64,000 bases of DNA from Lepidostoma basale (GCA_022606425.2 JAHDVF020000100.1:124001-188000), one strand, 5' to 3'; shown: positions 45,858-56,294, numbered from the stretch's first letter. Numbers and translations are program-made. Notes: generated from the sequence alone by a model not told the origin.

Positions 45858-48800
45858 ATCTTCTGCTATGAGTGACACATCTGAAGCACCTAGTTTGGCC
45901 TCCCACGTGCGCCGAGTAAGGGTACCGAGCCAGGCTTCCGACGTTGACCAATTCCTGGATGAGTTGTTTTCACCCGTACTCGATGGAAACCTGGATGAGC
46001 TTTCGGATGCTAGGTCTCTCGCGGCTAGTATCAAGGGGGGAGACGATGACTTCTCCGACGTAAGCATGAGCAGGCGTCCAAGTGTTTTGTTCGATTTCGA
46101 TTCCAGTTCCACTGAGGAAGATAAATATGACTATGATGATTTCATCACTGGACTCTACGATTCTGACATGTCCGATGAAGTCATGGAAGTGTTCATAAAT
46201 GCCGAAAAGATGCAAGGTAAAATAAAAGGTGGGGGTGGAGTAAGGGGAAGGCCAACAAGCCGTGGTTCCTCGTGTCTAGATCAAGAAGTCGCTTCATTCA
46301 CAGAAGCTAGCCAACCCGAGAGTGAGAGAGCGTCTTCTGTAGATGATTACATCACCGATCTATTCCAACCTATCTTCGTAAATGATAGTTTGAAAAGACT
46401 GACTGAAAAAGATAATTTAGTCGGAGCTATCAAAGGAGGTGGCACTACCCACCAGACAAGTTCAGCCGGGCCTTCAAGTTTCAGCTTCAGTCCGATGGCT
46501 GGTGGCATGCTGAGCCCACAGCCCATGATGATGCCCATGATGTCTGCCTCGACTCCGAACGAAGGTTTTGTACCGATATATAGCATGCAAGGTGTGCAGC
46601 TCCCTCCTCAAAATGGAGACATCGCTGCTTACCAGCAAAACATACAACGAGCGTTCCTTCAAAGTGCCATGGCTCAGAATATACAAATTCAACAGCAGTT
46701 GCTTGCCCAGAACCAAGCCCTGCAGACTTTGCTCTCCCAGCAGGTCGTCAGCCCCGATGTTAGCTCCCCCCCTCCCACTGAATCAAGAAGCACTGTTGTT
46801 CGAGCACAAATGCACCATCCTCCAGCTAGAAAACCTAGTTTCAATAAGAATAATTCCAACAACTCGTTTTCCTCAGTTTTGAGTGACATGAAGTCCAGGA
46901 AAGCTTCTACAGAAAGCAATATCTCTATGGCTTCTAAAGGTGGTATTCCTCCACCACCGCCCCCTCCCATGCCTCCACCACTGGAGATGAATGATCCCAA
47001 TGAAGCGAGGCCCTTCTTGGACCCATACGGGAGAGCAAAGACAGTAAGAATCGGCAAATGGCGCTGGCCACCACCACAAAACGAATTACCAGAAAATGGA
47101 GAAGACTTCATGCAATTTAAGATAAGACAGCATCAAAGGAAGACGACTCCACAATCAGGTCAACCAATGTCTCTCATAAACCGGAGCTCACCTCCTTCCA
47201 ATCAAGTCGGAAGTAGAAACAATTCGGACAGTTCTCCATTCGGTATCGAATGGGACGAATTTGAAGTCGACAATATAACAATGTCCAATCAGACAAAGGA
47301 GATCAGCGTGTCGCACGTTCATAGATCTAAGAAGAGTTTCGAGGTTGGGGCTCAAAGACCCTCTCCAGGAAGTGTTGGTAAATTGAAACTGAGTTCGGAG
47401 ATGCGTCAAAGACTGGAGCAGGTGACCGCCAACCATTCAGTTAGAAGCACAAGCTCGAAAGTGGACAAGCCTGCACGAGCCGTGAACAAGCTGGAAGACA
47501 CGAGAAAGCTAATGCTAGAGCAGCAGCTGGGAGGCAGATGGGACACTGTAGATTCTTCGTTACCGTCGCCAGAAGGCCCCGATATGCCCAGCGTGAGGTC
47601 GCAGATACAGAAAATGGAGAAAACTCAGCCGCCTACGGGTAATTCAGGTTGGAGACCAATTCCCCCTCCGATGCCTGTGAGCCCTCACAATCTCCCACCC
47701 GCTCCTCTGGGACCGGCACCCCCACCTCCACCTAATAGACCTCCTCCCCCGCCTCCGCATTCCCCTCCGATCCCGGGTCCACCGGCTCCAGTAGAACCTG
47801 CCAGCTTCATGCAGATGCGACAAGAAAGAGACACCTATGGTGTCCATCAAAACAGGGACAACTACGGAACAAATGGAAGAGAAAGGAGCGGCTTCCACGC
47901 CAACTGGGAAGCGCAAAACGTAGAAAACGTTCAAAAATATGCGCGGGAAGATTACAGAAGCTCCCGTAGAGAAGAATACACTCAATCTTTTGTTAAAGAT
48001 TCTCCAAGAATGGGTAACGATGGGTTTGCTAGCAGATTCTTGGATAGCGACTATAGGCGTCGCGACAGAAAAGACTCTTTCAAATTGTCTGATTCCTGGG
48101 ATCAAGACATCGAAAAGTCAGAACAGAAGATAGAAAGAAACCACAGAGAATTGAAGAGCTATTCTCCACCAAATAAAAACGAAATGTATGACAAGAAGAA
48201 TCATATTGAAAATCATCGCAAGATGTCCTCGTCTCCGAAGAACGACTGGGACAAAGAGACAGCTAGCGAGATATACGCTAAACACAGCGAAAACTATAGG
48301 CTAGTGCATGATGATTTTGAAAGGTTCGAAGTCGTAAAAATGAGAGGCAGTCCTAAATGGGACGAATCGGTCTCCGCGACGGACAATGATTTAGACAGCA
48401 AAATAAGGAAATCTTCTTCTTCGTACGCGCAGAATGGCTATCGAAGCCAAAACAACTTCAGTCCGGATCAGATGAAGCACAAAACGTCTCGAGACAGTTA
48501 CGACAGCACCAAGTTCCACGACAAGATGGAGGGGAGGAAGAACTCCCGCGACATGCTGATGGGGAAGACGCACGAGGCCAGGAATGAGAACAGATTCTCC
48601 AGTAACCACAGAGAGCCAGTTAAGAATGTGGAGCGAGCTACATTCAAGACACACATGGCACAGAAAGAGAGAGAAAGAAGATTGGAAGCAGAGAGAAGGA
48701 GTTCCGTGTCAACACACGTCACAGACAGAACAGATCGCAATGAAGAAGAATATCGCGGATATGTGGGGTCACCATCCCCCCGTCAAGCAGACTTGCCTCA

Positions 48801-49436
48801 AGCAGTTGCCCCTGCTCCTGCCAAGCCAACACCAGTGGCCTTGCCTGCTCCTGCCCCACCAACGCCCACTAGCCGCCTAACGTACAACCGCGTGCCCTGG
48901 AAGCTGTGCGTCAGGAAGGAATTCTTCACCCCCCTTGAGGAGGTGCACTCGCCCAAGCTGATGCATCTTATCTTCTGTCAGGTTATCAAGGACGTGTTGG
49001 GTCCTACGCCCTCCCTGCGGTTGTCCCCAGGAGAGGCCCGCTCGGGGGCCGCAGCCCTGCGAGCCCTCGGTCTAGGCGCTGATAGTGCCACCGTGGGGCC
49101 CCGCCAGCGCCCCCACGTCCTGCGACGCGTGATGGAAATGGCACGCGCCTGGCCATTGTACTTCGCTCGTCTGTTTGTCGTTGACGGGTCGCCACAGTTA
49201 TCTGATATCACCGTACTTGGAATCTCCCACTGGGGCGTGGCCCTCGCCTCTGGGGGCCGTGGGTCCCCCTTGGCCTGCATCAGCGCGGTGCCCCACTCCC
49301 AGATCGTGTCTGCCGCCAGCCCTCGGCCCGGGGCTCTCATCCTGTCTCTGAGGGGAGGAGCGCGCGTGCAGCTGCACGCACCACGCGCCCAGCACGCACT
49401 CATCCTCATCGACAAGTTCAGGATTGAAGACAGACA
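45858..49436 (+). CDS. Myo15: Unconventional myosin XV, giant tail exon
   Basis: Myosin XV is an actin motor that carries cargo to tips of actin protrusions. This exon encodes tail sequence between the first MyTH4 domain and the SH3 domain. Numbering from the Met at 45868: an acidic motif with IKGG(G) occurs three times (about 26-58, 88-123, 157-192); a Met/Gln/Pro-rich stretch ~205-310; a proline run ~357-372; the conserved block DPYGRAKTVRIGKWRWPPP just after it; a second proline-rich tract ~600-655; a charged, Ser-rich linker to ~990; then NRVPWKLCVRKEFF, LIFCQVIKDVLG, YFARLFVVDG and VLGISHWGVAL, aligned by memory with the FERM-like F2-F3 region of MYO15A, ending where the SH3 begins. The frame then reaches TGA at 49438, but a GTGAGA donor at 49437 fits better than a true C-terminus. 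GC content is far above the flanks, especially in the last 600 bp. The motor and other tail domains are not seen in the window. Confidence 0.82.
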
Positions 49437-49442
49437 GTGAGA
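49437..49442 (+). promoter_or_regulatory. Predicted splice donor of the myosin XV exon
   Basis: GACAGACA|GTGAGA matches the donor consensus and removes the in-frame TGA that begins at its second base. It would leave a phase-2 intron. Inference: the homologous protein continues into SH3, MyTH4 and FERM domains. Confidence 0.65.
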
Positions 49443-49449
49443 TGGAGTA

Positions 49450-49660
49450 GGCAGAGAAGAAGATTCTAGAGGAACCACATCGAGAGGATGGATCCAGCGA
49501 GGATTTCTAAGATCATGATGCACGAGAATCCAGAGGGCCGTCAACCACCAGGACGATCACCAAAGAGAAGGATAAAAGGCTACACGTCTACATCACAGGA
49601 AGAAAGTTGATTCTCTGCATAAACAGATCTATATAGATATCTGCGATCTACAATAAGAAG
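49450..49660 (+). mobile_element. LINE 3' end fragment in the intron, GAAGAAG tail
   Basis: NHIERMDPARISKIMMHENP then EGRQPPGRSPKRRIKGYTST and a stop at 49608-49610, the GRPPxRW-type C-terminus of an RTE-like LINE. The end shows AATAAGAAGAAGATGAAGAA. It starts within about 15 bp of the predicted donor. Confidence 0.75.
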
Positions 49661-49720
49661 AAGATGAAGAAGATTAAGGAGTTTTTGAAATTACTTATTT
49701 CATCAGTTAGATTTCATGTA

Positions 49721-49845
49721 TGTATCACAATTGTATTTTATTTTACGCAACAGCTGTTTCGTCAACATATATTGACATCATCAGGTGTTAGAACATTGAT
49801 GTCAACGTAGGTTGATGAAACAGCTGTCGCGAAATGTTCTAAAAA
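49721..49845. repeat. Foldback element, hammerhead-like family C
   Basis: A - strand half (49721-49790) and a + strand half (49791-49845) face each other. The - half has an intact core; the + half keeps GTTGATGAAACAGCTGTCGC but lacks the full CTGATGA (it has ATTGATG). Confidence 0.75.
49748..49784 (-). ncRNA. Hammerhead ribozyme candidate, family C
   Basis: On the - strand CTGATGA (49784-49778) is followed by helix II GTCAA/TTGAC with a TATATG loop, GAAA, the palindrome CAGCTG as helix III, and TT as UH. All consensus core bases are present and helix II is fully paired. Helix I (ACAC against GCGT) has one mismatch. Confidence 0.7.
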
Positions 49846-49854
49846 GAACATTTT

Positions 49855-50136
49855 GCGCTAAATTATTTTAATTTTATTATTTTTTTTTTATTATTATTTT
49901 TATTTTGTTATTTTATTTTATATTGTTGTATTTTATATTCTTTTTTTGAGGATGTTGGACGATCGAAGTGTGCGCGGGAGATGCCTATTGGTGGCGATGA
50001 GGTTCGCAACCCATCACACCGCGTCTCCCGCGGGGCGAAAAGAGAAGGATGGAGTGCCGTATCGGTTAAAATGTGGCAGTCCATTCTTTCTGCCTACCCT
50101 TTCGGGAGACGGCGTGATGGTAAGTTAGTTAGTTTA
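49855..50136 (+). mobile_element. SINE of the TTAG-tail family
   Basis: AT-rich 5' domain, head from GATGTTGGACGATCGAAGTG, tail to GTAAGTTAGTTAG. CGCGGGAGA (49973-49981) can pair with TCTCCCGCG (50024-50032), so the head RNA folds into a 9-bp stem enclosing GAGGTTCGCAACCC. A short TA run follows. Confidence 0.85.
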
Positions 50137-50139
50137 TAT

Positions 50140-50705
50140 ATATATATATCAGATAAGTTTCGGACAACCTGGTCCTTCCTCAGTGATATTATAGGGATAT
50201 TTAAAATATTATTAAATTGTTAACAAATATTATCAGTTTTGACAGATGTTATATAAATCGAAGAAAATCTAATATTCCACAAGATAAAATAAATTACATG
50301 TTTTTCTTCATATGCCTCAAGTCTAAATACGTTACGAGTCTTTAGATTTAAATTAAAATGAAAAAAGACGAGAGAACAAATGGTTTGTGATTAAAATTGA
50401 CTTATACGCGTATATAAAATTGTCCTACATACATGTTTGTATAAAATGTACAGCGTTTTAACGTCTCGATTACAATCCAGAATAAATTAATATAATTTTT
50501 TTTTTTTATTACTGTATTTGGAATATTTTTTTATAAAAGGCGAATACGAGTATAAGCACAAGATTTATAAAGTTTTTTGAAAGATAATCAAAAATACTCG
50601 TACACAAAAACTTTGCGGTATCAGATTATCGTTTTCTTAGTATCTCTTAAATTTTCGAATATTTTCAAAATCGATCTTAACTTTTTTACAAATTTTATCG
50701 AAGAT
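50140..50705. other. No gene seen
   Basis: AT-rich intron-like sequence. Confidence 0.4.
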
Positions 50706-50707
50706 AT

Positions 50708-50821
50708 CTAACTAACTAACCATCACGCCGTCTCCCCAAAAGGGTAGGCAGAAAGAATGGAACACTTTAACCGATGCGGCACTCCATCCTTCTCTTTTCG
50801 CCCCGCGGGAGACGCGGTGTG
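50708..50821 (-). mobile_element. SINE of the TTAG-tail family, truncated
   Basis: Tail CTAACTAACTAACCATCACG, then ACTTTAACCGATGCGGCACT and CCCCGCGGGAGACGCGGTGT, where homology ends. About 115 bp are retained. Confidence 0.85.
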
Positions 50822-50962
50822 AGACGATTTCGAAGATATATATTATACAATATATATTTCGATTATTATATACGCGTATATAAAATTAATAATTGACAAT
50901 ATATATTTTTTTAAATAATATATTCACACTTTTAGTAGTTAGCACATAGTTTTTTTTTTAAA

Positions 50963-50995
50963 CAACCGGTTTCGCCTCCGCCGGAGCTTCGTCAG
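50963..50995 (-). ncRNA. Hammerhead ribozyme candidate, ACCGGUU type
   Basis: On the - strand CTGACGA (50995-50989) matches the core consensus CUGANGA. CTCC/GGAG form helix II with loop GGC (plus a G-C pair and one bulged G), GAAA is at 50973-50970, CCGG is a palindromic helix III, and TT is UH. Flanks TTTGAAAC and GTTTAAA pair as helix I with one mismatch. It is the best complete candidate in the window and is close to the decayed arms at 8659-8886. Confidence 0.7.
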
Positions 50996-51014
50996 GGTTT
51001 CAAAATAAACCGAT

Positions 51015-51840
51015 TAAAAATAATAATGTTGAAGTGGTATTACAACTAGTTAAAGTTTGTTAATATTACTTTTCATAATGACACACCACAATTGTTCCAT
51101 ACGAAAATTTATGTCATTAATCTGTTTACGTTAAAACAACATACTCGTATACTCGTACATGCACAGAACGGTTAATTGTAAGAAATATGGAACATTTGTT
51201 TTGTTCATTGTTTTTTTTTGTATTTACGTGAATGATGAAAACTCCATGATACATACGTGTATCAGATCTTGAGGCACATTCTCTAATGCTCTTTAATAGC
51301 GGCGCAGATTTCTCAAAACAGTCTATTGGAGGGAGAATTAATTTAATTAAAAACTGAATTTCCCCCTATAACTTTCGAGATGTGACAAAAGTTATGATCG
51401 GAATTATTCATCTCGTTAATTTGAGTATTTTCTATCTTACAAATTTCAGGAAGATTTAGGCATTCGAGATACTTTCAAATCAAGTTATTTTATCTACAAA
51501 TTGATCAATTAATAATCATGACGTAAAATATTAGACATAATCTCTAATCGTGATCAAAATTTTCACTGTGCAACGTTATTCAATCGTTACTTTATTGTTA
51601 AGTTATTATTACGTTATTGTTACTGGGTTTATAAGATCTACACATATTATAATAAACAATTAACGAATAAAAATACAATTTGTTATATATTATACTATTG
51701 TAAGGTATTGAATATTGATATAAGGTAAGGTATTGTAGCTACTAAAACTGATCAAAATAAGAAGAACAATTGGAATTAAAGTAAATACTATATTGTTATA
51801 AATGTTTAATATTATATTTTTTTTTATTAAAATTAATCGA
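51015..51840. other. No gene seen
   Basis: AT-rich; nothing supported. Confidence 0.4.
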
Positions 51841-51844
51841 GGTA

Positions 51845-51965
51845 CATACGTTACACGATGGAGCGTGAAGAAGGGAGAGAAGTATATTGAGAAAAAAAAG
51901 TATGGCAATTCATTCTTTCAGCCTACCTCTTTGGAGAGAGAGCGCGTTGGTAAGTTAGTTAAAAT
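51845..51965 (+). mobile_element. TTAG-tail LINE, decayed 3' end
   Basis: TACACGATGGAGCGTGAAG, ATGGCAATTCATTCTTTCAG, CCTACCTCTTTGGAGAG, then TTGGTAAGTTAGTT. Coding is broken. Confidence 0.7.
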
Positions 51966-52009
51966 AAGTAGTTTTAAATAGCTATCTTAAAGAATGTTTT
52001 TATTATTTA

Positions 52010-52560
52010 TGATTTCCTGAAAAAATATCTAAAACTCAATATTAAATTATTAATACGAATGAGAACGTTTGTCAGAACCCCAGAAATGAAGACTGTCCGA
52101 TACTTTGCGGGAACGACACTCCGAGACAGAATCAGAAATTCTGAAATAAGAAAGATCTGCAATGTGGAAGATATCGTACGACGGGGAAGACTGAGAAGAT
52201 GCTACTGGAGAGATCATGTGGAAAGAGCATGTTCTGAAAGAGTGATAAATATAGCCGCAAATAAAGTACTAACAGGAAATCGATCTGCAGGAAGACCACC
52301 TAAAAGATGGCAAGACAGTTGGACATCTGCATCCCAGTAACAAGCTCCGAGAAATAACAGGACACAGTCCTATAAAGCATAATAATAATAAGAAGAGAAC
52401 GTTTATTTTCTATAACTTTTATTTTATTTAATGGAAATGACATGTTTTGCCTTCTTAAGGCATTATCAAATGTATTTAATAATGCTTTAACAGGGCGAAA
52501 TATGTCATTTTCATTTACTTTATGTAGAAATGTTTTAAAATGTAGAAATTTATATTGATA
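52010..52560. repeat. Family A inverted pair split by a LINE tail
   Basis: The - strand half begins at 52010-52070 (TATTAAATTATTAATACGAA), resumes at 52395, and meets a + strand half with TTTAATAATGCTTTAACAGG and GCGAAATATGTCATTTTC after 52470. The interruption 52071-52394 is a LINE tail flanked by a 10-bp duplication. Confidence 0.8.
52071..52394 (+). mobile_element. LINE 3' end fragment with 10-bp target duplication
   Basis: One open frame reads PEMKTVRYFAGTTLRDRIRN, EIRKICNVEDIVRRGRLRRC, YWRDHVERACSERVI and AGRPPKRWQDSWTSASQ, the C-terminal part of an RTE-like LINE, then a tail ATAATAATAAGAA. GAGAACGTTT occurs at 52061-52070 and again at 52395-52404, a convincing target-site duplication. 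Confidence 0.88.
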
Positions 52561-52564
52561 AACG

Positions 52565-53020
52565 AAATTATAATCACGTTTTTTTTTATAACAATGATAA
52601 GTCAATCATTACCGATTAAATTCTACACAGATTAAAGTAAGCCATACATAGCAATGAGGATAATGCAGAATTTTCCGCCAAGTTTTAGAAATAACGAAAA
52701 AAATTCTTGGGTCCGGCTTCAAATTGTAGATCTCTTGGCACGTAGAACTACTGATACGCTCGGGGACGAGGGTGAAATAATTATAATTGAAGTGGAATGC
52801 ACCGGACATGGCGGGGCGGCTGGAAGGCTGCCCGTTCTTTTTGTTACGACATAAATTCTGTCTAACACCCGGCCATTTTGTTACGGGGGATTATTTCTAA
52901 AAACTCAAAACAAACAACCCCACATGTTTACAATCAGGCGTTATATATTTTTAAGTGCATGTGAAATATACATATAATATGTCTTAGGAATCAAAGCATT
53001 TATTATTCTTTTTGAAACAT
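52565..53020. other. No gene seen; GC-raised island at 52650-52880
   Basis: Open for 66 codons on both strands in the island, neither recognisable. Not repeated elsewhere in the window. Confidence 0.4.
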
Positions 53021-53022
53021 AT

Positions 53023-53072
53023 TTCTGCCTACCCCTTCGGAGAGACCGCATGATGGTTAGTTAGTTAGTTAG
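53023..53072 (+). mobile_element. TTAG-tail scrap
   Basis: TTTCTGCCTACCCCTTCGGA then GATGGTTAGTTAGTTAGTTA. Only the last ~50 nt shared by LINE and SINE are present, so the source cannot be told. Confidence 0.8.
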
Positions 53073-53097
53073 ATTTATGTTTTTTAATAACCACTTT

Positions 53098-53155
53098 ACA
53101 GACACCGACAGCGACCGGTTTTGCCAGGCTAGCCGGTATCAACAGGCGGAACAAA
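53098..53155 (-). repeat. Family B remnant
   Basis: GACAGCGACCGGTTTTGCCA and GGCTAGCCGGTATCAACAG are the complement of the family B core (CTGTTGATACCGGC..CTGGCAAAACCGGTC). Confidence 0.65.
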
Positions 53156-53159
53156 TTTG

Positions 53160-53570
53160 TCAGAGGTATTTGTATTTTCTTATAAATAAATAAAAAAAAC
53201 TTCTGGAAAACCGACAAAATATTCGCATTTACATTATAATTTCATGATAAAATACAAAAAGAATATTTAAATAATTTTGTTAAATTTTCTAAATTTAAAT
53301 TTATATTAAATTGGATATTAATATAAAAATTTTGTAAAATTTGTTTCAGTTGATAATTTTTTATGAGCACTTGGATATGAATTATTTTTTTCTGTTTTTG
53401 TGCTTATTACACTGACAAAATGGCGGTGAAAAACTTTTGATAATGTTGTTTCTTATCATGTGAGTATATAAAATTATAATACATACGGTTTTTGTTATTA
53501 ATCGAATAAGTCACCCTAATGTTGTGTTTGATTTGGATAGAATAAAAGTAATTAGAAATGTACAAATGTC
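53160..53570. other. No gene seen
   Basis: AT-rich; nothing supported. Confidence 0.4.
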
Positions 53571-53579
53571 CCTGTCTTG

Positions 53580-53750
53580 CGGTTTTCTATAAGATCGGTC
53601 GGTCCCGTAAGAAATTGGAAGAATCGACTTACGTGTATAACTCGCTGTATGAATATGGAGAAATCTTGAGTGGTACGTCAGGATTGTGAGGAGTAGCAGT
53701 CCATTCTCTCTGCCTACTTTTTGGAGCCACGGCATAATGGTTCGTGGTTG
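53580..53750 (+). mobile_element. TTAG-tail LINE, second subfamily, decayed 3' end
   Basis: AAATTGGAAGAATCGACTTA, CTCGCTGTATGAATATGGAG, CAGTCCATTCTCTCTGCCTA, then ATAATGGTTCG. The tail itself is lost. Confidence 0.65.
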
Positions 53751-53929
53751 CTGCTTTTGTTCACTTAAATCGACGTTCTGCAGATCGTAGCAGACTTTAT
53801 CTGAGATAAGACAGGGAAATCCTTGGTATTATTGTTCATAAAACAATAAATACACAAAATAATTTACTGTTTTCGAATACATATTTTTTTAAAAATTAAA
53901 TAAATAATCGAAGAACACCTCCATTTTCT

Positions 53930-54190
53930 AAAGGTTTTATTCTATTTTTGCATATGAAAATCACCTTAATTGGTGATATATGTCACGTGCATAAAATACA
54001 ATAACACTTTTAAAATTTCATTATTTAATGTGAACGAAAACGTTTATATTCTAAGGGTTTAAGTTAATTTTATGAGAATAACATGTTTCCCTTGTTAAGT
54101 ATTCGAAACATTTAATAATAATACCTTAGCAAGGTGAAACATGTAATTCCCATAAAATAAAACAAAACCTCCAGAATATAGACGAGTTAA
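53930..54190. repeat. Two family A inverted copies, decayed
   Basis: A first broken unit (ACCTTAATTGGTGATATATG) is followed by a - and + pair around 54110 with TACCTTAGCAAGGTGAAACA and TGTAATTCCC in the right half. The stem CCTT/AAGG with loop AGC and GAAA are intact there. Confidence 0.65.
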
Positions 54191-54204
54191 TTAGATTGAT
54201 ATTC

Positions 54205-54510
54205 ATTCAAGGATTAATTGTATCTCAATAGAGACGAAGATGCAAATTGGATACAGAATATGGTGATCGAGGTGTTTACAGGACTTATGACCTGTCATTG
54301 GTTGGGTTAAGCGCACGCTTTATGTAATAATTCCACCTTTTCTTATGACCACCATGTCTGACAAATTTTTGGAAGTTGTATATAATATAAAGTAAAAGAT
54401 TAACATATTATGTTAATCTTTAACACCACACTTCACATGGTAGTTTCAATCTAGCGCCACACTAGCGCCATCTATGAAGATTGGATTTTAAGCATTAAGC
54501 AGAAGATCTT
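54205..54510 (+). repeat. Interspersed repeat family R
   Basis: AAGGATTAATTGTATCTCAA, ACAGAATATGGTGATCGAGG, CAGGACTTATGACCTGTCAT and CACACTAGCGCCATC in the same order as at 13140-13520. It is followed by AAGCATTAAGCAGAAGATC. Confidence 0.8.
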
Positions 54511-54514
54511 TTTT

Positions 54515-54938
54515 AATTGATATTATATATTTTACATGGAGTTTAACACCATTTTTAAGACACAATAATCATAGAAATTTCATTGTTCCAAATTACAGAA
54601 TAGATAGAATTTTTGCGTAATTGATTCTATATGGCCCGACATCCAAAAGGATAAACGACTTTTACAAAGAATCCAATGAGGTTTATTTTTATGTGCACTT
54701 TGATTGTTTTGTTCCATTATCGTGCTCACGCTCGTGACACTGACAAATTGGTGGCGAAAAACAGCTATCTTCTTGTCAGACCTCAAAGCGAAAACAATTT
54801 GAGCGGATCTTTTGAAAAGTATCAAAAAGTAATTATGCGAAACGAATTCATGCATGCAACGAGAATCCATTTTAAGAGCTATCTTGTATTTCGACTATCT
54901 GCTTAAGTAGAATTACATATATGTATACATATATCAAA
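54515..54938. other. No gene seen
   Basis: Opposed 96- and 76-codon frames at 54580-54906 are unrecognised and probably chance. Confidence 0.4.
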
Positions 54939-54941
54939 TAG

Positions 54942-55403
54942 CATGGAAGCATGGAACTGACAAAATAAGGATGAAAGTAGAATAAATGCAGTAGAAATGA
55001 GATCTCTTAGACGAATGTGTGGATACTCTGTGTATGATAGAGTGTCGAATGAAAATATAAGAAGTGAATGCGGTGCGAATGATGGTGTTATGAACAAAAT
55101 AATGAGAGGATCATTGATATGGTTTGGACATATGGAAAGAATGAATGAAGAAAAAATGGTAAAAAATTATATTTTTACGATGTAAATGGAACCAGAAATA
55201 GAAGAAGATCGAGGAAAACGTGGCACGATCAAATAAATCAAATATTGAATGTCGGCCATGTGAGGAGTCAGAAAAATCGACGCGCATGCATGAAACGATG
55301 TATGAATGTTGAGGAAGCGAGAGAAATATGTCAGAAAATAAATGTGTGGCAGTCCATTTTTTCAGCCTACCCCTTCGGAGAGACGGCGTGATGGTTGTTT
55401 AGT
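54942..55403 (+). mobile_element. TTAG-tail LINE, 3' fragment
   Basis: EAWN-type start, then MRSLRRMCGYSVYDRVSNEN, SLIWFGHMERMNEEKMVKN, and after frame changes KRCMNVEEAREICQ and SIFSAYPFGETA before TGA and GGTTGTTTAG. It keeps the GCA codon near 55283 that is damaged in the copies at 41137 and 15470, so it shows the original C-terminal frame. Confidence 0.85.
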
Positions 55404-55404
55404 T

Positions 55405-56235
55405 TATCTTATTTGCATTTGAGTAAAGCTGTTAAACTGTTTTTTAAAGTTTCTTTCCAGATTCAATCCAAGGGATTGGATTGACGTATAATGCAACAAT
55501 TTTGCAGGTTTTTGGGATGCCACTAGGATTGTTTACAGTTGCTTTTCAAATTTAAATAGATGTTCTTCGTTAATATGTTTGTTATTAACCCTTAGAACAC
55601 TGTGCGAATTTTCGACAACTGTCCTCCTGGAACGGCGTAAATTTTGACATTCGGAACGTTCTCATACAATAATTAATTATAAGTAAAATAAGACAATATA
55701 ATGAATTTTTTTAATTTCAAATGAACAAGTTACTCATAATATATCTTTATAAATAACAAAAAAATTAACATTCAATACTTAAACATGTTTTTTCAAAGTG
55801 TTTATATCTATAAAATACCGTATTACGCAGCATTCACAAAAATAAACACTCATATCTAATCAACGGTATGGATTATCGTAAAAATTCTTTCACAAGACCC
55901 GAGAACGTACTTCTCACTAAAATAATGAGTCCTTTGAATATCATGTTACTTGGACCTTCTGGCTTACAGAGGTTCAGCTCATGTGGTGGTCCCCGGTTAC
56001 CCGTTTGGCCGGTTGATCCGAGATTCCCGAGAAAAATAAAACGAATCAAAAATATCCTGCATATTTCATCAAGTGTAGTGAATAAAAAAGTAATTAAGAC
56101 GTTATTGCAAATTTTTTTTTGTATTGAGTGTATAAAAAAACTTACACGAAAAAATAGTACGAGTATTATATCATTCTTTAAAGTATTATATCATTCACGA
56201 GTATTATATCATTCTTTAAAAAAAAATTTTGAAAA
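55405..56235. other. No gene seen
   Basis: A 133-codon frame (55868-56269) runs into the TTAG tail and has AT-rich composition; not considered real. A direct repeat TATTATATCATTC occurs near 56165-56215. Confidence 0.4.
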
Positions 56236-56237
56236 AA

Positions 56238-56290
56238 CTACCCTTCTGAGGAAACGGCGTGATGGTTAGTTAGTTAGTTAGTTAGTTTTG
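56238..56290 (+). mobile_element. TTAG-tail scrap
   Basis: ACCCTTCTGAGGAAACGGCG then TGATGGTTAGTTAGTTAGTT. The last ~50 nt only. Confidence 0.8.
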
Positions 56291-56294
56291 TACG

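Noticed and set aside
45868..45870. This Met as the start of a separate short myosin-tail gene
   Set aside because: The frame is open before it up to a good splice acceptor, and no promoter or 5' UTR signal is visible. An alternative promoter cannot be excluded.
49438..49440. TGA as the true C-terminus of the myosin protein
   Set aside because: A good GTGAGA donor overlaps it and the family continues with an SH3 domain; kept as a possibility but less likely.
49981..50015. tRNA gene in the SINE head
   Set aside because: A box-B-like GAGGTTCGCAACCC is present but no cloverleaf can be drawn and box A is not convincing.
55868..56269. 133-codon frame as a gene
   Set aside because: It runs through AT-rich repeats into a TTAG tail; no domain.
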